Positions 8,886 to 16,649 of a stretch of 38,328 nt of DNA are shown here, piece by piece. The notes beneath the pieces were generated by a model. It was not told the origin of the DNA. It did not search any database and saw only the letters and a program-made list of their open reading frames with translations. The first letter of the stretch is position 1. Every line of letters begins with the position of its first letter. Source of the DNA: Halioglobus japonicus (lineage in GTDB: Bacteria; Pseudomonadota; Gammaproteobacteria; Pseudomonadales; Halieaceae); NCBI GenBank assembly GCA_902705825.1, contig CACSIL010000015.1, forward strand, positions 1-38,328, given 5' to 3'. The position numbers were made by a program, and so were the translations under genes.

Positions 8886-10433
8886 ATGCCGGTACCAGAT
8901 TCTCAATCACTTCCCGACAATACCCCCATCATTATCGGAGCCGGGCAATATGTAGAACGCCTGAACAAGCAGTCCACGCCACCCTTTTCTGCCCCTATGG
9001 AGCTGGCCGCCACTGCGTGCAAAATGGCCTTGCAGGATGCCGGCGTGGCGGCAGCGGAAGTCGATACCATTGCGGTAATCAGGCTATTTGCCGATACAGT
9101 GAAGGTCTGGGCGTCCCCATTGGGTGGCAGCAACAACCCGCCGGAATCCATCGCCCGGCGCATCGGCGCAGCACCCACACACCGCATCTACAGCAATGCC
9201 AGCGGCACCGAACCATTGCACGTGATGGCCCAGTTGCTGGGCGCAATCTCTCGGGGCGAGAAAAACATCGCCTTACTGACGGGTGCAGAAGCAATCGCCA
9301 GCCAGCGCTTTGCACAACGCAATGGCTTCGCCGAAGACTGGCGCGAAGAATTCGACACGCCCTATGAGAACCGTGAATACCTCGATCGCCTTGTTTCAAA
9401 CGAGGAAGTCGCTGGCGGGCTCACAATGCCGGTACGCTCTTATGCCATCATCGAGAATATCCAGGCGCACAGGATGGGCCACGATCTGCAACAGCATCGC
9501 AACTTCATGGCACAGTTAATGGCGCCCTTTAGCGCGGTCGCCGCCAACAACCCCTACGCCATGTTTCCACAGGCCTACCCGCCTGACTATCTGGCCACAC
9601 CCGGTGCGGACAATTACCTTATCAGCCAACCGTATAGCAAACACTTTGTCGCCCAGGATGCTGTTAACCAGGCCTCGGCCTTATTGCTCACCAGCGTTGG
9701 CCATGCCCGTCGCCTGGGGGTCGATCCAGGCCAGTGGGTTTTCCTGGAGGCCTACGCTGAGGGCGCAGATAACTGCCTGTCACAGCGCGAGGACCCCGGC
9801 CGTTCCGAGGCGATGGAGCTGGTATTGTCCACGGTAATGGACAAAGCTGAAGCCACGCATGACGATATGGATCTAATCGATATCTATAGCTGCTTTCCCT
9901 GCGCAGTGACAGCGGCCTGTGACGTAGTGGGCCTGCCCACCGATGGATCGCGTCAGTTGACAGTGACCGGGGGGCTGCCTTACTTCGGCGGGCCGGGCAA
10001 TAACTACAGTGCACATGCCCTTGCGGAAATGGCCGTGCGACTGCGCGGTGAGCCATCGCGGGCACTGGTCACAGCCAATGGTGGCATTTTGTCCAAGCAC
10101 GCCGCAGCGGTGCTCACCACACAGCCGACGAGGGCCACCTGCATAGACTGGCGCAATAGTGATGGGCTGAAGATCGACTGCTCGAAGATCGGCATCCGAC
10201 AGATGGCCAACAACGCACAGCGGGGCACCGTGATTTCCTTTACTGTGGTGTCGCGCCGCGACAAGGACGATATTGCAATCGTGCTGGCGGAGACGGAGGC
10301 GGGTGAGCGCTTTTTGGCCTCAAGCACAGAAGCCGCTATCACCGCATCACTGCAGAAAAGCAGCCCTATAGGGCGCGAGATTGATGTTCAATCAGTGGAG
10401 GATCGGCAGATTTTTCAGTACAGAACCGCCTAG
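8886..10433 (+). CDS. Thiolase-like protein type 1 (TLP1-like), acetyl-CoA acetyltransferase fold
   Basis: I chose ATG 8886 (515 aa) over an earlier in-frame codon at 8835 because the fold begins at once with DNTPIIIGAGQ. The protein has the thiolase double fold. Where canonical thiolases have the nucleophilic Cys it reads YSNASGTEP, with no Cys there. It keeps DIYSCFPCAV and GGLPYFGGPGNNYSAHA, which I associate with the TLP1 subgroup. A C-terminal segment (about 430-515) resembles the extra OB-like domain of that subgroup. It probably handles acyl-CoA esters; classical thiolase chemistry is doubtful. It runs convergent to the SnoaL gene at 10458. A separate DUF35 partner is not adjacent, consistent with a fused C-terminal domain. 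Confidence 0.8.
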   Translation: MPVPDSQSLPDNTPIIIGAGQYVERLNKQSTPPFSAPMELAATACKMALQDAGVAAAEVDTIAVIRLFADTVKVWASPLGGSNNPPESIARRIGAAPTHRIYSNASGTEPLHVMAQLLGAISRGEKNIALLTGAEAIASQRFAQRNGFAEDWREEFDTPYENREYLDRLVSNEEVAGGLTMPVRSYAIIENIQAHRMGHDLQQHRNFMAQLMAPFSAVAANNPYAMFPQAYPPDYLATPGADNYLISQPYSKHFVAQDAVNQASALLLTSVGHARRLGVDPGQWVFLEAYAEGADNCLSQREDPGRSEAMELVLSTVMDKAEATHDDMDLIDIYSCFPCAVTAACDVVGLPTDGSRQLTVTGGLPYFGGPGNNYSAHALAEMAVRLRGEPSRALVTANGGILSKHAAAVLTTQPTRATCIDWRNSDGLKIDCSKIGIRQMANNAQRGTVISFTVVSRRDKDDIAIVLAETEAGERFLASSTEAAITASLQKSSPIGREIDVQSVEDRQIFQYRTA

Positions 10434-10457
10434 ACCACTGTATGTGAACGCGTAGTG

Positions 10458-10967
10458 CTAGCTGTTCAGCGCCATCGCTCGCTCCGTGGCTATCGCAAGC
10501 AGGCTGGCATTACCCTCGGACCAGTTCACAACCAGTTCCGATTTACAGATCTTCCACACACCGTCAATCTGTCGATACCGGTTGGTGTATTCCCCTACTA
10601 CAACCACTGTTTCCTCGGGCCCTATGACAGGCATCTCCGGGTTGGCAAAAATTATATGATCAGCCCGCAGATACGCGCGGCAGCTTATCTCGCCCTCTGA
10701 GATGAAAAAGCGGTGATTGCTGATGGTATGGCGTGTGATATCGAAGCCATTGATCACACCCTGCAGATTCTTCATCCAGTCATCTGCCCGCCTGGGCACT
10801 TCGGGGGCACCGGTAGGCGCGCTGATAGCGCCGTAGTCGATCAGCACTTCATCGGCAAAGCAGGCACGCACCATTGGCCAGTTTTTACTGTCCAGGCCTT
10901 CTGCATAGTTGTTGTAGTTGTCGATCAGGGCTTGTCTTACAAGCGGGTCATATTCACTGCTGGACAT
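10458..10967 (-). CDS. SnoaL/NTF2-like protein
   Basis: This 169-aa protein has the alpha+beta-barrel pattern of the NTF2/SnoaL_4 superfamily: an N-terminal helix (QALIDNYNNYAEGLDSKNW), an acidic strand (CFADEVLIDYG), and alternating strands ending WKICKSELVVNWSEG. ATG 10967 is preferred over GTG 10973 because AAGGAG lies seven bases before it. Members include ring-hydroxylating dioxygenase beta-type proteins, polyketide cyclases, scytalone dehydratases and ketosteroid isomerases. The fold alone does not tell which reaction occurs. It is one of three SnoaL-like proteins in the cluster, sits 94 bp downstream of an SDR gene on the same strand, and may act on the same cyclic intermediates. Confidence 0.8.
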   Translation of the reverse strand: MSSSEYDPLVRQALIDNYNNYAEGLDSKNWPMVRACFADEVLIDYGAISAPTGAPEVPRRADDWMKNLQGVINGFDITRHTISNHRFFISEGEISCRAYLRADHIIFANPEMPVIGPEETVVVVGEYTNRYRQIDGVWKICKSELVVNWSEGNASLLAIATERAMALNS

Positions 10968-10999
10968 GTTCACTCCTTACTCTGTGCAACTCGCTGCAC

Positions 11000-11031
11000 T
11001 ATCGTGTCGCTCTTATATCGTGTCGTTCTTA
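11000..11031. repeat. 16-bp tandem duplication
   Basis: Two adjacent 16-bp copies (TATCGTGTCGCTCTTA at 11000-11015 and the same with one C-to-T change at 11016-11031) lie in the 94-bp gap between the SDR gene (11062-11841) and the SnoaL-like gene. Probably a slippage duplication, with no function assigned. Confidence 0.8.
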
Positions 11032-11061
11032 TAGTGATTACTTTTCAGTATTGGTTCGGTG

Positions 11062-11841
11062 CTACCTGGGCACCGCTTTGGGTACCGCACCTTCAGTAAT
11101 TGTTGTCGTATTGTCGACAACCAGAGCAGCGCCATTCACCGCGCTCGATTCATCCGATGCGAGAAACAACACCATATTCGCCACATCGACGGGCTCACCT
11201 ACCCAGATGTTCTCCATCGCCTGGGCCGCATCCGGATCATTTTCCCGCACGGTTGCAGCGACGCCCTCTAGCATCGGCGTGCGCATATTTCCGGGGTGTA
11301 TCGAGTTACAGCGCACGCCGTATCCACTTTGTGCACTGAGCACCGCCACCGATTTTGTCATACCCCGTATCGCACTTTTAGACGCTGCGTAGGAAAAAAT
11401 CTGCGGCCCACCCTGAATGCTGGCAGTGGAACACATGTTGATGATAGAGCCACGCCCGGCCGGTTTCATCACACGCAGCGCATGCTTACAGCCGAAAAAT
11501 GTCCCGTCGGTGCCCACCGCGTGAACCAGACGCCACATCTCCTCGGTGGTATCTTCGATGCTGGCCAGGCGCACAATACCGGCACTGTTGAGCAGAACAT
11601 CGAGGCGACCATGTTCCGCCACTACCTTGTCCACCAACGCAATCCAGTTCGCTTCGCGGCTGACATCCAGTAACTCAAAGCGCGCACCGCTAATTTGACT
11701 GGCGGCTGCTTCGCCCTGTTCCTGATTGATATCCGCGATAATGACGGTGGCACCCTCTTCCGCCAGGCGATGAGCCGAGGCCAATCCCAGTCCCGATGCA
11801 CCCCCGGTAATCAGGGCAACCTTATTTGCCACTCTCCCCAT
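11062..11841 (-). CDS. SDR-family NAD(P)-dependent oxidoreductase
   Basis: This is a 259-aa classical short-chain dehydrogenase. The nucleotide-binding motif is TGGASGLG (residues 12-19), D37 in IIADIN favours NAD over NADP, and NSAG is at 85-88. The catalytic residues S138, Y151 and K155 (Y-AAS-K) are all present, and HPGNMRTPML follows in the substrate loop. Enzymes of this type oxidise alcohols on hydroxylated rings, steroids or sugars. An AGGAGAGA ribosome binding site precedes ATG 11841. It is divergent from the split-barrel gene at 11986, and the shared 144-bp spacer contains a candidate operator. Its substrate is inferred only from context: a cyclic or hydroxylated intermediate. Confidence 0.92.
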   Translation of the reverse strand: MGRVANKVALITGGASGLGLASAHRLAEEGATVIIADINQEQGEAAASQISGARFELLDVSREANWIALVDKVVAEHGRLDVLLNSAGIVRLASIEDTTEEMWRLVHAVGTDGTFFGCKHALRVMKPAGRGSIINMCSTASIQGGPQIFSYAASKSAIRGMTKSVAVLSAQSGYGVRCNSIHPGNMRTPMLEGVAATVRENDPDAAQAMENIWVGEPVDVANMVLFLASDESSAVNGAALVVDNTTTITEGAVPKAVPR

Positions 11842-11936
11842 AAAAATGTCTCTCCTGCCGTTAAAAGCGCAGACCCACAGTGCAAAACCTGAGCCTGCCT
11901 GCTTGCATTAAATTATTAGCGTGTTACCTTACCACA

Positions 11937-11958
11937 AAACAGTCAGGACGTACTGTTT
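11937..11958. promoter_or_regulatory. Candidate TetR-type operator, wide-spaced variant
   Basis: A perfect inverted repeat AAACAG-N10-CTGTTT lies in the divergent spacer between the SDR gene (starts 11841, minus) and the split-barrel gene (starts 11986, plus). The half sites equal those at 23485-23502, and TC follows CAG as in the other three sites, but the centre is 10 rather than 6 bp, so half-site phasing differs. It could be bound by the same regulator in another mode, or by a different one. Confidence 0.45.
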
Positions 11959-11985
11959 ATTCTAATCTTGGGGGAGAAGTATCGG

Positions 11986-12486
11986 ATGAGCACCGAAAAA
12001 GTCGAAAATTATGACGATGTCACGATGTATGGTCTGACACCGGAAAAACAGGAAGCACTGCTGCTGGCACAGAACGAATTGACGTTTATCTGGACGACCA
12101 AAGAGGGTCACGGCATGGGCGTCACAATGAGTTATATCTGGCGCAACGGCCGCATCTGGTGCACCGCGACAGAGCAGCGAGCCCGTATGAAAGCACTGGC
12201 ACGTGACCCGCGCTGCGCAGTGGTGATATCCAGTGCCGGTGTCGACGAAGACATCAGTCAGTCCATCACAATGAAAGGCCATGCGGTTTTGCACAAAGAT
12301 CAGGAAACCCGCGATTGGTTCTACCCGGATTTCGCCCGCCATGCCAACAGCCCCGCGCCTACGCCGGAAGCTTTTGTCGCGTTTCTCGATACGCCTGCAC
12401 GTATTATTATCGAAGTGGTTCCGGAGAAAACGATTACCTTCGACGGTGGCGTCATGCGTGACACCACCACCGAGGCACTGCAATAG
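11986..12486 (+). CDS. Pyridoxamine 5'-phosphate oxidase-fold (split-barrel flavin/F420-type) protein
   Basis: The 166-aa protein starts at ATG 11986, chosen over the TTG at 11968 because GGGGGAGAAG lies just upstream. It has the split beta-barrel pattern of the PNPOx-like superfamily: FIWTTKEGHGMGVTMSYIWRNGRIWCTATEQRARMKALARDPRCAVVIS, where the ...R-x-K-x-L-x-x-D-P-R... stretch is the usual cofactor phosphate-contact region. Such proteins bind FMN, F420 or haem and reduce small molecules. It is clearly a paralogue of the protein at 13113-13619, being alignable end to end. An intrinsic terminator follows immediately. With the LLM enzyme at 29777, F420 use is possible but not shown. Confidence 0.85.
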   Translation: MSTEKVENYDDVTMYGLTPEKQEALLLAQNELTFIWTTKEGHGMGVTMSYIWRNGRIWCTATEQRARMKALARDPRCAVVISSAGVDEDISQSITMKGHAVLHKDQETRDWFYPDFARHANSPAPTPEAFVAFLDTPARIIIEVVPEKTITFDGGVMRDTTTEALQ

Positions 12487-12488
12487 TC

Positions 12489-12512
12489 AGGGCGAAACCG
12501 CCCTCCTTTTTT
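12489..12512 (+). terminator. Rho-independent terminator
   Basis: A six-base-pair stem AGGGCG (12489-12494), loop AAAC and CGCCCT (12499-12504) is followed by CC and six T (12507-12512). It lies three bases after the stop of the split-barrel gene and directly before the end of the convergent SnoaL gene. Confidence 0.85.
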
Positions 12513-12513
12513 C

Positions 12514-12942
12514 TCAGGCCGCGTCGATTTCCTTGAACGTGGCCAATCCTTCCTCAAATTCCCAAAAGCCGCGCAGCGCAGTCAATTTTCCCTGTTCGTT
12601 ACAGCTATAGGTGAAGACACCATTGACCTGCTGACTGTACTTTTTACCATCCATATTGATCACCACATTGAGCGTCACAATATTGGCGCACTCAAGGTGG
12701 GCCGTGTACGTCTGGTGAATGATGTATTCGATATCGGAGTTGGCGATATTGCGGTCGTAGAACGCTTCTCTGGCTTCGGGTGTTGAATGCCCCTTGCCGT
12801 CAGGATCAAGCGCTGTCGGGCCAATAGGGTCTTCTATGATGCCATCCTCTGCCCACATATCGAGCCAGCGTGCCTTGTCCTTGGTTTTAAGGCACTCCCG
12901 TGACCTGAGTGACATCTGGTATGCGACATTGTTTTCGTTCAT
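12514..12942 (-). CDS. SnoaL/NTF2-like protein
   Basis: This is a 142-aa SnoaL-like alpha+beta-barrel protein. It has the N-terminal helix SLRSRECLKTKDKARWLDMW, the strand AEDGIIEDPIGPTALDPDGKGHSTPEAREAFY (seen in SnoaL_2-type isomerase-like members), then alternating strands TYTAHLECANIVTLNVVI and KYSQQVNGVFTY. Homologues with this layout include ketosteroid isomerase-like and hydratase-like enzymes, but no catalytic assignment is safe. A GGAGGA ribosome binding site precedes ATG 12942. It reads in the same direction as the long leftward operon but is 170 bp beyond it, with a strong hairpin in the gap, so it may be separately transcribed or attenuated. Confidence 0.82.
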   Translation of the reverse strand: MNENNVAYQMSLRSRECLKTKDKARWLDMWAEDGIIEDPIGPTALDPDGKGHSTPEAREAFYDRNIANSDIEYIIHQTYTAHLECANIVTLNVVINMDGKKYSQQVNGVFTYSCNEQGKLTALRGFWEFEEGLATFKEIDAA

Positions 12943-13051
12943 GCGGTGTCCTCCACGCTACTGCGTTATTGTATGTATTGCGCAACTGTCGCGAGTATCA
13001 GGATGGCGGCGTGCTACCTCTTCCTCGCGCGAACGAACAGTGTACACCAGT

Positions 13052-13080
13052 CCTCAGCCCTGGGAATGCCCGGGCTGAGG
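13052..13080. other. Strong GC hairpin between operon and SnoaL gene
   Basis: CCTCAGCCC (13052-13060) pairs perfectly with GGGCTGAGG (13072-13080), and an inner GGG/CCC pair closes the AATG loop with one bulged T. No T-run follows on either strand, so it is not a canonical intrinsic terminator. It lies between the split-barrel gene (ends 13113) and the SnoaL gene (starts 12942) and could stabilise or process the upstream mRNA. Confidence 0.6.
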
Positions 13081-13112
13081 ATGTCAATTGGAGGACAAGC
13101 TACAGGGGGTGA

Positions 13113-13619
13113 CTACTGGGCTTCGTGACCGGGAACTTTGCCGTCATAGGAGGCCTGCGATATTGCATCGCCATCGAACTTGATCGTTTTTTCCGGTATC
13201 AGCTCCAGTACAACACGCAGCGGTGTATCGAGGTGTTTGATCGCCGCTTCCAGCGTCGGTGCAGGGTAAGGGCTGATGATGGCACCCATCGCCGGGTAGA
13301 ACCAATCCTTGGTGGCCTGATCATCGTGGATAACAACACGGCCTTTGTAAGTGATCTGCTTACCCGGGCCCATATCGGTTCCCATGCTGGAGATCACTAC
13401 CGAGGCTCGCGGGTCGCGCCGCAGTGCTTTGATACGCGCGCGCTGGCTGGTCGCTGTCAGCCAGATAGAGCCGTTGCGGGCGACGTAGTTCATAATCACG
13501 CCCAGACCGTGGCCATCCTTGTTGGTCCAGATAAAATTACACTCTATCTGTTTCTCCAGCAGTTCCTTTTCGCGCTCATCACTCAGCTGGTAAAGCGTAA
13601 CGTCTTCATAACCCTGCAT
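13113..13619 (-). CDS. Pyridoxamine 5'-phosphate oxidase-fold (split-barrel flavin/F420-type) protein
   Basis: The 168-aa protein starts at ATG 13619 (MQGYEDVTLYQL). The alternative TTG at 13640 lies inside the upstream SDR stop region, whereas GGAGAA precedes 13619 at the right distance. The fold matches the protein at 11986-12486 throughout: FIWTNKDGHGLGVIMNYVARNG, then TATSQRARIKALRRDPRASVVISS, then DWFYPAMGA, then LELIPEKTIKFDGD. It is probably a flavin- or F420-binding reductase or cofactor-handling protein. It is the last gene of the tightly spaced leftward operon, 17 bp after the SDR stop. Two diverged copies in one cluster suggest separate substrates or a heteromer. Confidence 0.85.
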   Translation of the reverse strand: MQGYEDVTLYQLSDEREKELLEKQIECNFIWTNKDGHGLGVIMNYVARNGSIWLTATSQRARIKALRRDPRASVVISSMGTDMGPGKQITYKGRVVIHDDQATKDWFYPAMGAIISPYPAPTLEAAIKHLDTPLRVVLELIPEKTIKFDGDAISQASYDGKVPGHEAQ

Positions 13620-13636
13620 ACTCTGTTTCTCCGTTA

Positions 13637-14392
13637 TCAAAAGTTCGGTAGTTGGCCATTCTGTTGTCCACCTGCCAGATCCAGCACCTGTCCGTTGATG
13701 AAGCCCGAACGCTGGTCGTCTGCGAGGAAGAGTGCCGCTTCGGCCATATCGTCCAGTGTGCCCATGCGGCCTGAAGGTGTGGCATTGAGGTGGCCACTGA
13801 TCACCGACTCCATGGAAAAGAAGGCGTCGGTCATATCGGTCTGGATCAAACCGGCGGCAATGGAATTAAAGCGTACCTTCGCCTCACCGTATTCCACGGC
13901 TGCCACCTTCACTGCAAAATCGATACCGGCGCGTGCCGTGGAGTAAGTGGCCAGACCCGGCCCGGGAATGCGGGCTGTTAAAGACGAGATTGTAATCACC
14001 GAGCCGCCCTCGGGCATGGCCGCTGCGGCATAGCGGAAAAACAGCAGAGCACCAATCACACTGATTTCCATCGTCGGGCGAATAGCATCGGCATCGAGTT
14101 CTGCGATCAACCCGGGCGCGTGAACGCCGGCAGAGAATACCGCGATATCGACACGGCCATAGGTTTCAGTAGCAACGCGAAACAGGTTTTCGATATCACC
14201 GTCACGGGTTACATCACAGCTCACGGCGGTGCCATTCAGTTCAGCAGCCAGTGCCTGCAACGGTTCCATACGCCGTGCAGCCACCACCACATTCGCACCT
14301 TCCGCCGCTAGCCGCCTTGCGATGGCAGTACCCAAATTAGCGGTGCCCGAGGCCCCCAGAATAACTGCCGTTTTTCCTGTCAGTGTTGCCAT
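13637..14392 (-). CDS. SDR-family protein with atypical active site (Tyr-x3-Arg)
   Basis: This 251-aa SDR has the cofactor loop GASGTANLG (13-21), SAG at 87-89, SS at 136-137 and Y150. The catalytic lysine of the YxxxK motif is replaced by arginine, R154 (Y-S-T-A-R, codon CGC). The 3' substrate loop (AAGLIQTDM) is normal. In classical SDRs this lysine lowers the tyrosine pKa and binds the nicotinamide ribose, so activity may be altered or the protein may have a non-redox role. It sits between a normal SDR (14444) and a split-barrel gene in the same operon, with spacings of 51 and 17 bp. The ATG start at 14392 fits the fold start. Confidence 0.88.
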   Translation of the reverse strand: MATLTGKTAVILGASGTANLGTAIARRLAAEGANVVVAARRMEPLQALAAELNGTAVSCDVTRDGDIENLFRVATETYGRVDIAVFSAGVHAPGLIAELDADAIRPTMEISVIGALLFFRYAAAAMPEGGSVITISSLTARIPGPGLATYSTARAGIDFAVKVAAVEYGEAKVRFNSIAAGLIQTDMTDAFFSMESVISGHLNATPSGRMGTLDDMAEAALFLADDQRSGFINGQVLDLAGGQQNGQLPNF

Positions 14393-14443
14393 AAGATCTC
14401 AGCCGTCTCACATTATTTTTTTAGCGTGTCCAGGCCAGCACCG

Positions 14444-15220
14444 TTAAAGGTCTGACAACACATGCCCGCCATCGACAATGACAGCAGACCCGGTCATCAA
14501 CGAACCCGCATCGGATGCCAGTAACAACAGTGGCCCATTCAGTTCTTCAAGATTGCCAGTGCGGCGCTGGGGAATACGCTTGATCAATGCCTGGCCATCC
14601 GGCGTTTTGAACCACTCGCCGTTCAACTCAGTCTGGAAATATCCGGGGCACAAAGCATTCACCCGGATTTTGTGTTGTGCCAGTTCCAGCGCAGCCGTTT
14701 TGGTGAACTGCACAACTGCCGCCTTGGAGGCCGCGTAATTGGTCAGTGCCTTCTGCACGCGCTCTGCCAGAATGGAGGCGATATTGACGATGCTGCCGCC
14801 CGTTCCCGCCGCGATCATGCGCCGCGCAGCTTCACGCGTCACATAGGCCACGCCGTTCAGATTCGTGTCAATCACCTTGGTCCAATCGTCGTCGGTGAGA
14901 TCGAGCAGTAATTTGGGGATGGTAATACCTGCGTTATTGATCACCACCGTGACAACACCGAAAGCCCGCTCCACCTCATCCAGCGCCTGCGCGATGCTCT
15001 CGCTGCTGGTCACATCCATAGTGACAGCGATAGCCTCACCGCCGGCGGCGTTAATGCTGTCTGCTTCCTTCTGGATCAAGTCAGTACGCCGTGCAGCCAG
15101 CACGACTTTGGCGCCAGCGCGCGACAGCACAGGCGCAAAGTGTTGGCCGAAACCGCTGGAGGCGCCGGTAACAAGAGCGACCTTGCCCTCAAGTGAAAAT
15201 GGCTTAAACAGATCGTTCAT
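14444..15220 (-). CDS. SDR-family NAD(P)-dependent oxidoreductase
   Basis: The 258-aa protein starts at ATG 15220, preceded by GGGAGC. The in-frame codon at 15244 would add eight residues unlike an SDR N-terminus. Motifs seen are TGASSGFG (18-25), NNAG (95-98), S149, Y162-AAS-K166 and PGYFQTELN in the substrate loop. A40-A-R-R after the second strand suggests NADP preference. It has all classical SDR catalytic residues and could be a 3-oxoacyl/3-hydroxyacyl-CoA or ring-alcohol dehydrogenase. It lies 30 bp after the Rieske oxygenase, so oxidation of the product diol or alcohol of that enzyme is one plausible job. Confidence 0.92.
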   Translation of the reverse strand: MNDLFKPFSLEGKVALVTGASSGFGQHFAPVLSRAGAKVVLAARRTDLIQKEADSINAAGGEAIAVTMDVTSSESIAQALDEVERAFGVVTVVINNAGITIPKLLLDLTDDDWTKVIDTNLNGVAYVTREAARRMIAAGTGGSIVNIASILAERVQKALTNYAASKAAVVQFTKTAALELAQHKIRVNALCPGYFQTELNGEWFKTPDGQALIKRIPQRRTGNLEELNGPLLLLASDAGSLMTGSAVIVDGGHVLSDL

Positions 15221-15250
15221 AGCAGATTGCTCCCTACTTCCCACACAGAC

Positions 15251-16636
15251 TCAGGCACTCAGATATTTGTCGAGCGTCTGGTGAAAATGGCGAATTCGAA
15301 TTTCCTGATAATTGGCCAGCACTACTTCGCCGGATTGCAGGTTGTGTAACCCTTTTTGCACCATCTTCAGGTTACTGAAATCCTGATCGAACACCCGGCC
15401 TAACCCGCCTTCCAGACCCTCGGCCTCGGAAAACAGCTGGTCTTTGCCCAACTTCTGCACCGCGCAATCAGCGGGGCGTTCAGCACCCTCCGGGTAGCGC
15501 ATCAGCACAATGATCTCCATCGTGCACATTTCAGGGTCGTTGCCATAAGGCTTCATGCGGTACGTGAGGTTGGGGTGAAAGCCCGCCCAGGGCGCAAAAT
15601 TCGGAAAAACTGAATACAGAATCGAATCCATAATTTCGCTCTGCGTGCAGAAGCTGCCCAAATCGGTTTGATACTGCTCTGAGTAGTGTTTGAAGTAGTA
15701 CTCTGCCAGCCACTTCCGCGCACTCATGCCTTCGGGCACCGCCACTTTAGAACCGTCGGTCAACCAGGCGCCGTGCTCCAGCCAATCGTTTACTGTCTTG
15801 TCGGGTTCAATGTTTTCAAGGTGCGGGCTAACTACCCCCATCGGAGAAATGGTGCGGCTGATATTGTCGCCCCAGCAGTCGTACTGGGAGTTGGAATCCC
15901 CGAGGTACGGCAGAATCTGCGGGTGCGTTTGCACCGTGTGGTAGGACTCGATAAACGCTTCCCACGCCACCTTCCAGTTGCATTCAATGACCTTTTCAAC
16001 ATGCATCACCTTGAAGGTGTTCTCCGGCTTCCAGCGCTCGAAGTGCTCCGGTAGCACTCCCAGATAGCTCTGCAGCGACTCGGCCTGCATATCCATATTG
16101 ATGAAGATCCAGCCGCCCCAGGTATCTACCTGCACCTGTGGCAGGGAGAATGTCTCCTTCTCGATATGCGGAAAATCCCACTCACAGGGGGCGCCCTGGA
16201 ATTCACCGTCCAGACTCCAGCGAAACCCGTGAAACGGACACTTGAATTCACGTGCTGTGCCGCAGTCCTTGCGCAACTGCCTACCGCGGTGCAGACAGGC
16301 ATTGTAGTAACCCTTGATCTCGCCCGCTTCAGTGCGCGTGAGCACAATGGAGTACTTGGCTATATCGTAGACAAAATAGCTGCCGATCTCTGCCAACTCA
16401 GACTCACGACAGGTCACCAACCAGGTGCGATTCCACAGCTTATCTTCCTCGAGCTTTTGAAACTCCGGGCTGAAGTAGCGATCGACGGACAGGTTCTTTG
16501 AGCCGAGGTAGGTGTCGGTGCTCTCGCGCAGCGAATCCGGAACAGGCACAGTCTCCTTATCGAGCATCTGCTGATAGGACTCGCCGGCGGAGCGCGCAGA
16601 CAGCTGTTCTTTGGTGAGCGTCTTTGGATTATTCAT
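15251..16636 (-). CDS. Rieske non-haem iron aromatic ring-hydroxylating oxygenase, alpha subunit
   Basis: The 461-aa protein starts at ATG 16636 after GGGAGAA. A longer reading frame to 16828 overlaps the previous gene and its extra residues do not look coding. The Rieske [2Fe-2S] ligands are C114-x-H116 and C133-x2-H136. The mononuclear iron ligands are H233 and H238 in ESYHTVQTHP, with D417 or D419 as the likely carboxylate. Such enzymes add O2 to rings or cleave O/N-alkyl bonds, drawing electrons from a reductase. No beta subunit, ferredoxin or reductase is encoded nearby, so it is an alpha-only type using a donor from elsewhere. It is in the operon with the Ltp/DUF35 pair and SDRs. Confidence 0.95.
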   Translation of the reverse strand: MNNPKTLTKEQLSARSAGESYQQMLDKETVPVPDSLRESTDTYLGSKNLSVDRYFSPEFQKLEEDKLWNRTWLVTCRESELAEIGSYFVYDIAKYSIVLTRTEAGEIKGYYNACLHRGRQLRKDCGTAREFKCPFHGFRWSLDGEFQGAPCEWDFPHIEKETFSLPQVQVDTWGGWIFINMDMQAESLQSYLGVLPEHFERWKPENTFKVMHVEKVIECNWKVAWEAFIESYHTVQTHPQILPYLGDSNSQYDCWGDNISRTISPMGVVSPHLENIEPDKTVNDWLEHGAWLTDGSKVAVPEGMSARKWLAEYYFKHYSEQYQTDLGSFCTQSEIMDSILYSVFPNFAPWAGFHPNLTYRMKPYGNDPEMCTMEIIVLMRYPEGAERPADCAVQKLGKDQLFSEAEGLEGGLGRVFDQDFSNLKMVQKGLHNLQSGEVVLANYQEIRIRHFHQTLDKYLSA

Positions 16637-16649
16637 CGCGATTCTCCCG

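Noticed and set aside
13125..13946. Open frame of 273 codons on plus strand over split-barrel and SDR genes
   Set aside because: It is antisense to two real genes and crosses their boundary.
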